Shown here: positions 18,154 to 27,477 of the stretch, one piece after another
Position numbering within the stretch: position 1 is the stretch's first letter
Layout of the letters: every line of letters begins with the position of its first letter
Assembly: GCA_004028505.1 (NCBI GenBank)
Contig: MTKO01000071.1
Location: 1 to 52,379, forward strand
Reading direction: 5' to 3'
Length of the DNA stretch: 52,379 nucleotides
DNA from: Candidatus Electrothrix aarhusensis
GTDB taxonomy: Bacteria > Desulfobacterota > Desulfobulbia > Desulfobulbales > Desulfobulbaceae
Notes under the pieces: generated by a model
Seen by the model: only the letters and a program-made list of their open reading frames with translations
Databases searched by the model: none
Told to the model about the DNA's origin: nothing
Translations under genes and position numbers: made by a program

Positions 18154-18190
18154 AAATCCCAGAAGACTATTGTTTCGATAGCCTTCTGGG
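18154..18190 (-). terminator. Rho-independent terminator after the secreted-protein gene
   Basis: ATCCCAGAAG (18154-18163) pairs with CTTCTGGGAT (18181-18190), extended inward by CTAT/ATAG. On the minus strand the stem is followed by TTTTA. It lies just after the stop of the gene at 18208-19050 and ahead of the export lipoprotein gene, so the latter either has its own promoter in the remaining 86 bases or depends on read-through. Confidence 0.75.
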
Positions 18191-18207
18191 ATAATCTCTC
18201 ACCGGGA

Positions 18208-19050
18208 TTACATACTCGGGCTGGGATTTCTTGGAATGACAGGTTGCGGGGTTCTTGTGGCAGAGGAAGTAGTTGATGATGTGGAAGTACTTGAGGTCTG
18301 CGAAGTTGTTGTAGGGGCTGGCTCAGTTGGTGAGGACGGTGCAGGATCATCATCGTCACCAAATTGGGATAAACCATAAGCAACACCTGCAAGCACGAGT
18401 CCACCACCGACAAGAGTGGGGGTGCCTATTTCTGCAAATAAATCCGTACCTGTTGTCATCGTGTCTTCTTCAGAACCGTTGGTCAAGTAGCCGCCTTCAT
18501 CCTCGTTTTCTGCGACACCAGCTTGTGCTAGTAGAATATAATTATTGCTGTCAACAGTCTTAGCGCCCTCTACCGTATCAAAAACCATACGTCCTTCGTA
18601 AACACCAATTTTGGTGCTACCATCAGATTTTACATGCATATAACCACGTACTGGCGTGCTCGTGCTGGCATTAAATATGATGTCAGCATTGGTATATTGC
18701 CCATCAGCTGTGTAGAATCCCATTTTTCCTATAGCACCACTGAGGATAAAATCGAGATGGCCTTTTTTGAGGAGCAGGTTAAATTGTTCCTGATCATTTT
18801 TGACCGACAACTCTGTTCCTGTTGCCCCAACTATTGAAACTCCGGTTGTTTTGATCATGCATTTATCATTGCAAACCAACAGAGCTTCCTCGTCAACAGG
18901 GTTTTGTCCGGTCATGGTATTTGACAAATTACCACCCTTGTAAACAGAGATGTCACCTTCTGCAAGTATACCAGCTACTGCCTGTGTGCTTACAATGCCA
19001 GCTGTTAGTATTGTTGCCATGATGGCGGTGCTGATAGTTTTCTTTTTCAT
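18208..19050 (-). CDS. Secreted protein with FecR-like beta region and Ser/Thr-rich tail
   Basis: 280 residues with a clear signal peptide (MKKKTISTAIMATILTAGIV...AVAG). The middle part is beta-rich (LVCNDKCMIKTTGVSIV, VRGYMHVKSDGSTKIGVYEG), loosely like FecR-type domains found beside export systems. A hydrophobic segment (TPTLVGGGLVLAGVAYGL) follows near residue 220, then an acidic DDDD patch and a low-complexity Ser/Thr/Pro tail. Located directly upstream of the exopolysaccharide operon in the same direction. The start is preceded by AGGAG placed inside an 11-base palindrome AGGAGTCTCCT, which could mask the ribosome site. I do not recognise a specific family; an outer-surface or matrix role is inferred. 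Confidence 0.6.
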   Translation of the reverse strand: MKKKTISTAIMATILTAGIVSTQAVAGILAEGDISVYKGGNLSNTMTGQNPVDEEALLVCNDKCMIKTTGVSIVGATGTELSVKNDQEQFNLLLKKGHLDFILSGAIGKMGFYTADGQYTNADIIFNASTSTPVRGYMHVKSDGSTKIGVYEGRMVFDTVEGAKTVDSNNYILLAQAGVAENEDEGGYLTNGSEEDTMTTGTDLFAEIGTPTLVGGGLVLAGVAYGLSQFGDDDDPAPSSPTEPAPTTTSQTSSTSTSSTTSSATRTPQPVIPRNPSPSM

Positions 19051-19386
19051 AGGAGACTCCTTTTTATTAAGATGCAGGCGGATAATTCAGAAAATTACTG
19101 ATATATTTTACCGTGCTCAAATTTTATATACAAGAAAAAAAAATGGTATTTATTTTAAGTTGATAACGCTATCAAGATGTTTTTTATAACGTAATTGCGA
19201 AAGAAGTTGTACCGCATCAACGTTTTTTCTGATCGTTGAACAGCCATTTCTTTGTAGATACTGTATCGTTATGTATCCCGAGAATGCGCTAGGTTACACC
19301 CCGCCCTATAGTATTCTAACACGGAAACCTCCCGAAGAAAACCATACTCAGCGGGCTTTCTACTCATTTGACTTTATAATAAAAAG

Positions 19387-19451
19387 AAATTGACTTTTTT
19401 TTCTTTTCAGAATAAAAGTCAAAATTGTGTATATCACGCTGTGTGATATAC
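19387..19451 (+). promoter_or_regulatory. Two inverted repeats upstream of the small exported protein
   Basis: AATTGACTTTT (from about 19388) pairs with AAAAGTCAAAATT (to about 19426), and just after it GTATATCAC (19429-19437) pairs perfectly with GTGATATAC (19443-19451) across five bases. The second is a 9-bp dyad with operator geometry; either could also form a hairpin in the mRNA leader. The gap 19051-19480 between divergent genes otherwise contains only AT-rich sequence. Confidence 0.5.
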
Positions 19452-19480
19452 GCTATGATATTAAAAAGAAGGAGGAAGAA

Positions 19481-19831
19481 ATGTCAAAATTGAAATCAGT
19501 AACTGTTAAGTCTGCATTGTTACTCTCGTTGGCAGCCTGTGCATTTTCTGCGAATACCGTTTCCGCAGTAGATGTCCCGGCAACAATTGGCAACTCTCAG
19601 TTGGCTAGTGCCATATCTACCGTTTCGTCATCCCCGGCCATAAAAAACGTGATGAACGGCATGAAAGATCAAGTTCTTGCGGAAAAAATTGTTTCTAAAC
19701 CCTTGATTAATGATTTGATGCCGAAAATTGAGACCGAAATGCTGCCCATAGTGAAAGAAAAAATATTGCCTGCAAAAATGGCAGGTCTGCAGAATGAGAT
19801 GGCGCAGAAGATTGCTCCAACGTTCAAGTAG
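19481..19831 (+). CDS. Small exported protein, unknown function
   Basis: 116 residues from ATG 19481, chosen over the longer frame from 19427 because GGAGGAAG precedes it and the signal peptide starts there. The signal peptide (MSKLKSVTVKSALLLSLAACAFSANTVSA) is followed by a mature part of about 87 residues, helical and Met/Lys-rich (MKDQVLAEKIVSKPLINDLM, MLPIVKEKILPAKMAGLQ). No Cys remains in the mature part. It is monocistronic, between two inverted repeats upstream and a strong terminator downstream, which suggests strong and specific expression. Family not recognised. Confidence 0.7.
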   Translation: MSKLKSVTVKSALLLSLAACAFSANTVSAVDVPATIGNSQLASAISTVSSSPAIKNVMNGMKDQVLAEKIVSKPLINDLMPKIETEMLPIVKEKILPAKMAGLQNEMAQKIAPTFK

Positions 19832-19888
19832 GCAGATTAATTTTTTTCCCTAGTTTTTTTATGAAATAGGGACGATTTTTGATATTTA

Positions 19889-19926
19889 ACCGGGTCCGTG
19901 CTGAGCGCGTGACCCGGTTTTTTTTC
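19889..19926 (+). terminator. Rho-independent terminator
   Basis: AACCGGGTC (19889-19897) pairs with GACCCGGTT (19911-19919) around a 13-base loop and is followed by an uninterrupted T run. It ends the transcript of the small exported protein. A separate 9-bp inverted repeat AATAAGTTG/CAACTTATT (19977-19997) without a T run lies beyond it and may serve the convergent gene at 20040. Confidence 0.9.
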
Positions 19927-20039
19927 CACCCTCAGTCTTCGACCCCAGGGCTGTTCAATTCTAAAAAAGCATTTCCAATAAGTTGCAGCAACTTATTATG
20001 TAACTGATGTAGTATGCCAAAGAATTTTAGGCACAGTAT

Positions 20040-21494
20040 TCAATCACCACCCTCCGAAATCTCTCGAAGTTTTTCTCGAAGCAGGACATTCAACTCTGTC
20101 TCTGTCTGATCCCTATCTGGCAGATAGCTGCTCTGTAACTTTTTAAAAAAACGATCACAAATCCGCCGTTCTTGTTTGGACCAACCACTGGTATACCCCT
20201 GCTTATCAGTTCCAGCAGCATCGGCATTTGTCAGGGCCTCAGAGTAATCCCGGCGACCATGGGCCCAGTTGATGACATGACTGTAATAGAGCAGAGCACG
20301 GTCAAGCAAGATATAGAGCAGCTGTACATTGGTCACCGGTCCAACCTGAAGCTGCTGCTTATCCAATTTCATGCCCAATAAGCGGGATCCGGTGAGCATC
20401 TCCTTGCCCTTCATGGCAGCAGCCGCCGCACCAAAGGCCCCTCCGATGGCGGTAAAAACCCCAAAGGTGACGCCAGCAGCGAGGGTGTCAAGTCCGGCAC
20501 CGAGGGCCGCCCCACTGATGGCTCCGGCCATGATCAGTTGATTGGCGGTCAGGCCGAGGAACTGCCAGGTCTTGGCGGAAAAGAGATCCTGTTGCAGGAT
20601 CGACTGTCCAGGCAGTTGCAGGTTAAAGATATTATGTTTGAACAGCTTACGGATCTGCTGATGCGCTGTCCGTTCCCGTTTGCTGACAAATTCCGTATAC
20701 GTTTTATGAAGCGTTTTTTTAAGCTGTTCTTCATGTGCACCGGGTAGGCAGGGAATAGATTTATGGTACAGGAGACTATCCGAAAGCATTGCTGCAATCA
20801 AAGTGGCAGTTTGTTGATTGCGGTTTTTCCAGTCTGCTTGAAAGGCCTGGATGACTGACTCAATGATTCCTTCCAGATCCTGATCAATAGCCTTGAGGCT
20901 GTTCAGTAGGGCGATACGCTGACCATAGGTTGCTTTATTGGCATTGAACAGGCGAATCGAATTAAAATGCTTGCGAAATTCATTTTGCCAGCTCTCTAAG
21001 AAATTGCTTTCCTCATCCTTACAGTTGATGATAGCCATGCGTGGCCTACCGGTGAGGCGAAGGATCTCCATTTCGGCCCGGTCAATGTTGCGTAAGGGCC
21101 TGGAACCGTCCACCACAAAGATCAGGCCTGCTCCGGCAGCAAGCGGCGCAAGCAGGGCACAGTCGTCATGAAAGGCAGGTTCGTCGCGATGGGTACGAAT
21201 GAAGTCGCTGATCAGATCCCGATCATCTCCCTGATACTGTTGCATCCAGGCTAAGGTCTTACGGGGATTCTGAAAACCGGGCGTGTCCGTGAAGCGGATG
21301 ACCTCTTTGTTGTCAATAATCACGGGGAAAGTCCGGCATTCTTTGGTCTCGCCGGGCACCGGGCTGACCCGCACCGAGTCGTCTTCGCTAAGCGTGGACA
21401 GGACCGAAGATTTCCCCTCGTTGGGGTGTCCGACAATAGCGAATGCAGGAACAACGGAGGCAGGGGTGGCGGATTGCGGGGAAAGGTTATTCAT
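20040..21494 (-). CDS. GTPase with DUF3482-type C-terminus
   Basis: 484 residues. The N-terminal Era/EngA-like G domain has G1 AIVGHPNEGKSSVLS (about residues 19-33), G3 FTDTPGF, and a degenerate NCKD in place of NKxD. The C-terminal part contains a Gly/Ala-rich hydrophobic hairpin (ALGAGLDTLAAGVTFGVFTAIGG) that may insert in the membrane, as in the DUF3482 family. Its start overlaps the stop of the DUF2868 gene by four bases (ATGA), so the two products are probably made together and may interact. Biological role not established. Confidence 0.78.
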   Translation of the reverse strand: MNNLSPQSATPASVVPAFAIVGHPNEGKSSVLSTLSEDDSVRVSPVPGETKECRTFPVIIDNKEVIRFTDTPGFQNPRKTLAWMQQYQGDDRDLISDFIRTHRDEPAFHDDCALLAPLAAGAGLIFVVDGSRPLRNIDRAEMEILRLTGRPRMAIINCKDEESNFLESWQNEFRKHFNSIRLFNANKATYGQRIALLNSLKAIDQDLEGIIESVIQAFQADWKNRNQQTATLIAAMLSDSLLYHKSIPCLPGAHEEQLKKTLHKTYTEFVSKRERTAHQQIRKLFKHNIFNLQLPGQSILQQDLFSAKTWQFLGLTANQLIMAGAISGAALGAGLDTLAAGVTFGVFTAIGGAFGAAAAAMKGKEMLTGSRLLGMKLDKQQLQVGPVTNVQLLYILLDRALLYYSHVINWAHGRRDYSEALTNADAAGTDKQGYTSGWSKQERRICDRFFKKLQSSYLPDRDQTETELNVLLREKLREISEGGD

Positions 21495-23161
21495 GATTTC
21501 ACAAGCTCAATGAGTTGCAGGCCGGGGTCGCCAAGCGCGGTTGTTTTCTGTTGCCAGATTTGCAGATGCTGCGGTTGTACTGTGGTCAGGATGGTTTGCG
21601 GGGTCGGTTTGCCGACTAAAGCCAGGAGGATCACAGGTGCTGACCCGATGGTTTGCCGCAATTGTTCAAGCCAGGAGAACAGCTCTTCAATAGGGGGCTG
21701 CCAGGCCTCAAGAAGGACAAAGACATCTCTGCTTTTATCTTGCTCCATTGCTTTTTTTAAGGCTGCCAGTTCCTCTTCTTCATTCTGCTCCAAGGTCCAG
21801 AAGGGAAGTCGTTGAGAAAGTACATAGCCGAGTCGATTGCAGACCTGTTGTTCCAGTTCGCCGGATGAGCAATCAGCCAGCAATTCATCCGGGATGAGGG
21901 CAATAATAGGAGCAAGAGGGGCGTCGGGATCAAAGGTTTCCAAGGAGTCGTCAGCAGGGGGTTGTTCCTGCGTACTCTCCTGAATCGTTGGTATTGTCGT
22001 TGGCGTTAGTTTCGCACCAATAATATCAGGTTCTCTATCAGATTTTCTATGAGGTTCCAGTCTCGTTGTTCCGGTTAGCTTGGGCTCGGTACGGGCCACG
22101 GTGGACACTTGCGGGGTACGCATTCTATGCAGGGTTTGGCGAAAATAGCCCTGTTGAAAATCAAGCCCGGCCAGATCCCGGTACTGCTGGATGCTGACGA
22201 TGATCAGTAAGATCATTCGGGGCAGTAAACCATAGCAGAGCACGGAGAGACAGAGAAAGGGCCACCAGGAGGTGAGGTCTGTATTGACGAGATGGTAGAT
22301 CCCCTCCTTAAGCACCAGTCTGGATCCATCTATCTGACTGAGCGTAGGGATAAATAATTTTGGGAGCCATGACCAAGGCAGAGCAGTCCAATGCACCAAA
22401 TTATGCACGGATGCAGAAGTGACCTGCAAAGTGCTCTGCCAGCCAAAGGCGAGATCAGCCCCGATTACCTTGAACAGGGTGGCAGCCAAGACACCGATAT
22501 TAAAGCAGACCCCGAAGACCTGCACCACCAGAAAAAAAGGCCGAAGAAAAAGGAGACCATATCGTTGTCGTATCTGCTTGATACTGCTGGTATAGACAGA
22601 CCACTTAAGCCGGGTTTCAGCTGAAACCTTTTGCGAGGTCTTTTTTTGTACACCAGCCATGAATTTATGCAGTAAGGCAGTAAAGAGGCGATGAAGAAGT
22701 CTGTAGAGCAGCGAGGCTTCAATGATATGCTTCCCCTGTATCCTGCGAAAAAAAGCGGATCCGGCCAGCAGGAGGAAAAGTACTGCCTGTGCAAGGACAA
22801 AAACAGTAAAGTAGGCAGCCACATTAACCGGTTCTTTACCGGAGTAGGCAAGAAAGGAAAAGGCCAGCCCTCCGCCAGAGAAGAGCCCCGCAAACAGGGC
22901 AACACTAAAAAAGAGGTAGAGTATTTCTTTCCAGGTTCGACCCGGCAGAGCGGCCTCCCCCCCTTCTTGGAGAAGGGCTTTTCGGCGGGAGGACAGCCAC
23001 GCTCGCAGCAGTTTTGGAGTTTTTGACTCCTTGATTGCTGAGGGCAGTTCGGTGTATATCTTCCGGTCACGGGCAGCGATGCTGTCCAGATCCTCGCCGT
23101 TGTCCTGGTTGAGAAAAAATTCCAGATCAATAAGGTCTTCGATGTTCCATAGTTTTTTCAT
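21491..23161 (-). CDS. DUF2868 membrane protein
   Basis: 556 residues. N-terminal cytoplasmic helix-rich part, then several membrane helices (ILYLFFSVALFAGLFSGGGL, AAYFTVFVLAQAVLFLLLAG, and others to about residue 330), then a soluble C-terminal region including a Rossmann-like block (SRDVFVLLEAWQPPIEEL, APVILLALVGKPTP). It pairs with the GTPase gene downstream; from memory these two families co-occur widely in proteobacteria. The system may be a membrane-associated GTPase complex; this is inferred from the pairing. Confidence 0.75.
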   Translation of the reverse strand: MKKLWNIEDLIDLEFFLNQDNGEDLDSIAARDRKIYTELPSAIKESKTPKLLRAWLSSRRKALLQEGGEAALPGRTWKEILYLFFSVALFAGLFSGGGLAFSFLAYSGKEPVNVAAYFTVFVLAQAVLFLLLAGSAFFRRIQGKHIIEASLLYRLLHRLFTALLHKFMAGVQKKTSQKVSAETRLKWSVYTSSIKQIRQRYGLLFLRPFFLVVQVFGVCFNIGVLAATLFKVIGADLAFGWQSTLQVTSASVHNLVHWTALPWSWLPKLFIPTLSQIDGSRLVLKEGIYHLVNTDLTSWWPFLCLSVLCYGLLPRMILLIIVSIQQYRDLAGLDFQQGYFRQTLHRMRTPQVSTVARTEPKLTGTTRLEPHRKSDREPDIIGAKLTPTTIPTIQESTQEQPPADDSLETFDPDAPLAPIIALIPDELLADCSSGELEQQVCNRLGYVLSQRLPFWTLEQNEEEELAALKKAMEQDKSRDVFVLLEAWQPPIEELFSWLEQLRQTIGSAPVILLALVGKPTPQTILTTVQPQHLQIWQQKTTALGDPGLQLIELVKS

Positions 23162-23434
23162 GCAAGATCTATCGTTTGGTCAAAGGGGGCAAGGTCTTCT
23201 GGTTACGCCGAATATACAAGGCGTTTCGGGATGCTGTATCTTGTCTAGTGCTATGATACCAGAATTTGTCGAGTCTTGCATCCAGCTATCCCTTGGAAGA
23301 ATTCATCAAGAGGTGTTTACCAGATTGCTCTAAGATTATTTTTATGTTACTACGATATTTTTTTGATTTTTTGGTCAACTGCGCATTGCCGGGGCTCATT
23401 GTCAGATCTCGTGGTAAGTATTGCATAGAGAGAG

Positions 23435-23464
23435 TTGACAAGGTGCCACAAGATGGTGTATGAA
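23435..23464 (+). promoter_or_regulatory. Possible sigma70-type promoter for psrABC
   Basis: TTGACA at 23435-23440, 18 bases, then TATGAA at 23459-23464, about 80 bases ahead of the psrA start. The rest of the 383-base gap 23162-23544 shows no gene and no strong hairpin. The -10 match is imperfect, so this is a weak call. Confidence 0.35.
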
Positions 23465-23544
23465 GTATGATCATTTTGAATGAATACTATGGTCGATTTA
23501 CTTGATGGTCGGCCTTGGGTCTTTCTTTAACTTAGGAGAATATA

Positions 23545-25754
23545 ATGGCTTTTTCGAGGAGAAACTTTCTCAAATATGCCGCCATGTCCGCCGGAGGCAC
23601 TGTACTTGCCGACACCCCTTTTATTTCTGCCGAAGCCAGAGCAAAGGCTGAGGGTGGAAATGTAAAGTACGTGCCGACCAGCTGTGAGATGTGCTTCTGG
23701 AAATGCGGTGCCGTTGCCAAGGTGGTTGACGGAAAGGTGGTTAAACTGGAGGGCAACCCATACCATCCTCAAAGTCGGGGTAAATTATGTGCTCGTGGTC
23801 AAGGTGGTATAGGCCAATTGTACGACGAAGACAGACTGAAACACCCGATGATTCTCGATGGACCACGGGGTGAAGGGAAATACAGAAAGGCAAGTTGGGA
23901 CGAAGCGCTCACCTTGGTTGCAAAAAAAATGCAAGCCATTGCTGATAAGTACGGCCCAGAATCCCTTGCTATGATGTCCCACGGCTCTCCCGGTGATTAT
24001 TTTACCAATGTGCTCAAGGCTATGGGATCCAGAAATATTGCCTTCCCGTCTTTTGCTCAGTGTAAAGGAATCCGTGATGTGGCCTGGGAGCTCACCTTCG
24101 GACATAAGCCTGGGACGAGCTGCGAGCGGGTTGATCTGGAGAATAGCCGGGTTATTGTTCTGTTCGGTACCCATCTGGGTGAGAACATGCATAATTCCCA
24201 GAATCAGGAGTTTGCCGAAGCAGTTGGTCGAGGTGCCAAAATTATCTGTGTGGATCCACGTTACTCCACAGCTGCCTCCAAATCCTCGTTTTGGTTACCG
24301 ATCAAGCCGGGTACAGATACTGCCCTCCTGCTGACCTGGATCAATATTGTGATCAGCGAAGGCTTGTATGACAAAGAGTATGTAGAAAAATACACTGTGG
24401 GTTTTGACGAAGTCAAAGAAGCAGTGCAGGAGTATACCCCGGAATGGGCTGCTCAGGAAACAGAGCTCCCCATGCGCCAGATTGTTGAGTCGGTTCGGGA
24501 ACTGTGCCGTTATGCACCCAATGTTGTTGTTCATCCGGGTCGACATTATTCCTGGTACGGCAATGATACACAACGCGCTCGTGCAGTGGCTATTCTTAAC
24601 GCCCTGCTTGGTACCTGGGGAAGGAAAGGCGGCATGTGGCTGCCTGCTAAGGCAAAATTTGCCAGTTTCAACGATGGCGCACCTGCCTATCCGCCTGCAA
24701 ATAAACCGCCTGTGATCAAAGGCGATTTTCCTTTTGCTGGCGGTGAGGGGGTGACCCAGGTATTACGAGATACCACCATCACCGGTAATCCTTACCCGAT
24801 CAAAGCATGGATCGTCGCCGGGACCAACCTGATGAAGGCTTTACCGGATCAGCGCTTGACCCGTAAGGCAATCGACAACTTGGACCTTTTGGTCGCTGTT
24901 GATCTCTTTCCTACCGAGACCGTCATGCTGGCCGATGTTATCCTGCCCGAATGTACCTATTTGGAACGACATGATGGCCTGTACAAGATAAGCACCCGAG
25001 AGGCCGGTGTCGCTATCCGTCAGCCTGCTGTTGAACCCATGTATGAGACAAAACCAGCCTGGTGGATCGGGAGCGAGCTCTGTAAAAAATTAGGGCTTAA
25101 TGAATATGCGGTTAAGGGCAACGGTATGGATGCTTGGGAAGGTCGAATGCGTCGTCAGGCCAAGGTTGGGACGTTGATTTTGATCAGTTATCCAAGCATA
25201 CCGGTTATGTCACTATCCCAGATAGTGAAAAACCGTATATCACAGAGGATAATCAACCTGTTTTTGGCACCTTTTCAGAAAAAATCGAACTGTACAGTGA
25301 TGAGCTGGAAGGGGAAGGCTTTGATCCGGTACCCAAATATGAGCCGATTGAACATCCTGAGAAAGACATGTTCCGCCTGATCTATGGCCGTAGCCCTGTC
25401 CATACCTTCAGCAGAACAATCAATACTCAGTGGCTCTGGGAGCTTGAAAAAGAAAACGAGGCCTGGCTGAATAAGAAAGAGGCTGATCGTCTCGGTATAA
25501 AAAACGGGCAGCTTGTGAGCCTGGAGAATCAAGACGGCATACGATGCAATAAGATCAAAGTTAAGGTGACAGAGCGTATCCGTCATGACTGCCTGTACAT
25601 GGTTCATGGATTCGGTCATAATGCCCCAGGATTGACGCGGGCAAACGGAAGAGGTGCTGACGATCAGAAGCTGATAACTAAATACATCGAAGATCCGATT
25701 ACCGGCGGCACCGGAATGCGGGTCAACTTTGTCAAGATAATCAAGGAGGCCTGA
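23545..25754 (+). CDS. psrA: Molybdopterin oxidoreductase catalytic subunit, PsrA/PhsA type, frameshifted
   Basis: About 736 residues, exported by the TAT route (RRNFLKYAAMSAGG). Fe-S ligands Cys47, Cys50, Cys54 and Cys82 lie in CEMCFWKCG and GKLCARG. Cys173 in FAQCKGIRD is at the position of the molybdenum ligand of polysulfide/thiosulfate reductases. The C-terminal cofactor-binding part (FRLIYGRSPVHTFSRTI; MVHGFGHNAPGLTRANG) continues in another frame from about 25165, so one base is wrong there. The enzyme reduces polysulfide, thiosulfate or a related sulfur species in the periplasm, or runs in reverse. The ferredoxin subunit starts 1 base after its stop. Substrate cannot be fixed from sequence. 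Confidence 0.85.
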
Positions 25755-25755
25755 T

Positions 25756-26312
25756 ATGCCCAGATACGCCATGGTCATTGACCAGTCAAGATGTATCGGC
25801 TGTATGGCATGTGTGGTGTCATGCAAGCGCGAAAACGATGTGCCGCCGGAAGTTTATCGTACACGGGTGCTTGAGATAGTGCAGGGGGACTTTCCTGACC
25901 TGACAACAGAGATGCGGTCGGAACTTTGCAATCACTGTGACAATGCTCCCTGTGTGAACATTTGCCCCACCGGAGCCTCACATTACGAAGAGGACGGCAC
26001 TGTCCAGATTGATCGGGATAAATGCGTCGCTGTAAGGCCTGTATTACCTCTTGCCCATATAATGCTCGTTATATCAATGAAGAACACGGTTATGCCGATA
26101 AATGTTCTTTTTGTCAGCAACGACTGGCAGAAGGGAAAAAACCAGCCTGTGTTGCCACCTGTATCGGTGGTTCCAGAATATTTGGTGACCTGGACGATCC
26201 GAACAGCGAAGTGTCTAAAATTCTTCGTAAAACTAGCCATCGTGTTCTGGGAAAGTCTATTGGGACCGGACCCAACGTCTATTATATTAACCAATATCCT
26301 AAAAGAGCGTAA
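25756..26312 (+). CDS. psrB: Four-cluster ferredoxin subunit PsrB, frameshifted
   Basis: About 185 residues with Cys motifs for four [4Fe-4S] clusters: CIGCMACVVSC, CNHCDNAPCVNIC, then KACITSC and CSFCQQRLAEGKKPAC/ATC. The third motif is broken by a single missing G near 26030: the first frame reads DKCVAVRP where DKCVGC is expected, and the second frame carries on with CKACITSCPYNARYI to the stop at 26312. Transfers electrons between the PsrA active site and the membrane subunit. Spacing to both neighbours is a few bases, so this is one operon. Confidence 0.87.
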
Positions 26313-26324
26313 GGAGGAGATATC

Positions 26325-27304
26325 ATGGAACTGAGTATTACCGGCACCAATGCCATTACTTACCCGGTCATGCATGTCTGGGATTGGCGGGTAGCCATTT
26401 ATCTCTTTCTCGGCGGTCTTTCCGGCGGGTTAATGACGATGAGTGCGATTAATTACCTTCGACCGGGCAGAAAAGGGCCTCTCCAGGGTGTTTGCTGTTG
26501 GCAGATACCAGTGTTAGCACCTATTCTTCTGTCCATTGGTCTGATTTTTCTCGGGCTGGATCTTGAACGGAAGTTGCACGGCTATTTGTTCTACACGACC
26601 TTTAAGCCGTTTTCGCCGATGAGCTGGGGTGCATGGATTGTTTTGATCATCTTTCCTGTGATGATTTGTTACGCACTTGCAGCCCTGCCGGATGAGGTGA
26701 AAGGTGGGATTAAAAATAACTTTGTCAAAAATATGGCAGATGCTATGGCTCCGCATCTGGCTTTTTTGGCCAAGCTCAACGTAGTTTTCGGTATTCTGCT
26801 GTCTATTTACACTGGTATCCTGCTGAGCACCTTTGTGGCTCGGCCTCTCTGGAACACTGCTATCTTGCCGCTTCTTTTTCTGGCCAGTGGTATGAGTACC
26901 GGAGCTGCTGTCATGATCATTGTTGCCAAGAGTAAAGAGGTTAAGCTTTTCTTTACCAAGCTGGATATTTGGCTAATCCTTGGCGAAGTTTTGATTCTTG
27001 CCTGATGTTTTACGGACATTATACCGGAGATGCGGCTCATCAGGCCGCAATTATGCCTTTTTTTGACAGCTCACATGGACACTTCCCTTATTTCCTGAGT
27101 ATCGTGGTTGTCGGTATTGCTTTGCCGCTGGCAATTGTACTCAAATTTCTTGAAGTGACAGGGAAGCATACCGAAGAGGTGACCAAGTTCGGTCTCTTCC
27201 TGATGAACAGCAGTGCGATTCTTGTCTTGATCGGCGGAGCAATTGTTCGTTTCGCCTTAGTCTATGCAGGACAGCTTTCAGGATATGGGTATACGATGAT
27301 GTAG
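26325..27304 (+). CDS. psrC: NrfD/PsrC-type membrane quinone subunit, frameshifted
   Basis: About 325 residues with eight or more hydrophobic helices, beginning with WDWRVAIYLFLGGLSGGLM, typical of NrfD/PsrC proteins that oxidise or reduce quinone. AGGAGATATC precedes the start. At 27003 the frame stops in LGEVLILA; the final helices (FPYFLSIVVVGIALPLAIVL; SAILVLIGGAIVRFALVYAG) are in another frame up to 27304. It anchors PsrAB at the periplasmic face. The operon ends at the terminator 27331-27376. Confidence 0.85.
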
Positions 27305-27330
27305 CGTAACCGTATCTGAATTGAGCTGGT

Positions 27331-27376
27331 AAAAAATACGCCGTGTTGCATTATTGCAGCACGGCGTATTTTTTTA
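27331..27376. terminator. Strong terminator between convergent psrC and gspE
   Basis: AAAAATACGCCGTG pairs with CACGGCGTATTTTT (27332-27375) around TTGCATTATTGCAG, which itself contains a TGCA dyad. A-tract before and T-tract after make it bidirectional, so it can end both psrABC and the secretion operon. Confidence 0.9.
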
Positions 27377-27477
27377 CCCTTTTACAGGGATGCGAGAGAG
27401 CATCTGAGAGCAGCAATGTACAAACAAAAAGGGGGAAGGGCTATTTTTTTTGAAGCATGCTGAAGGAATATTGCCTA

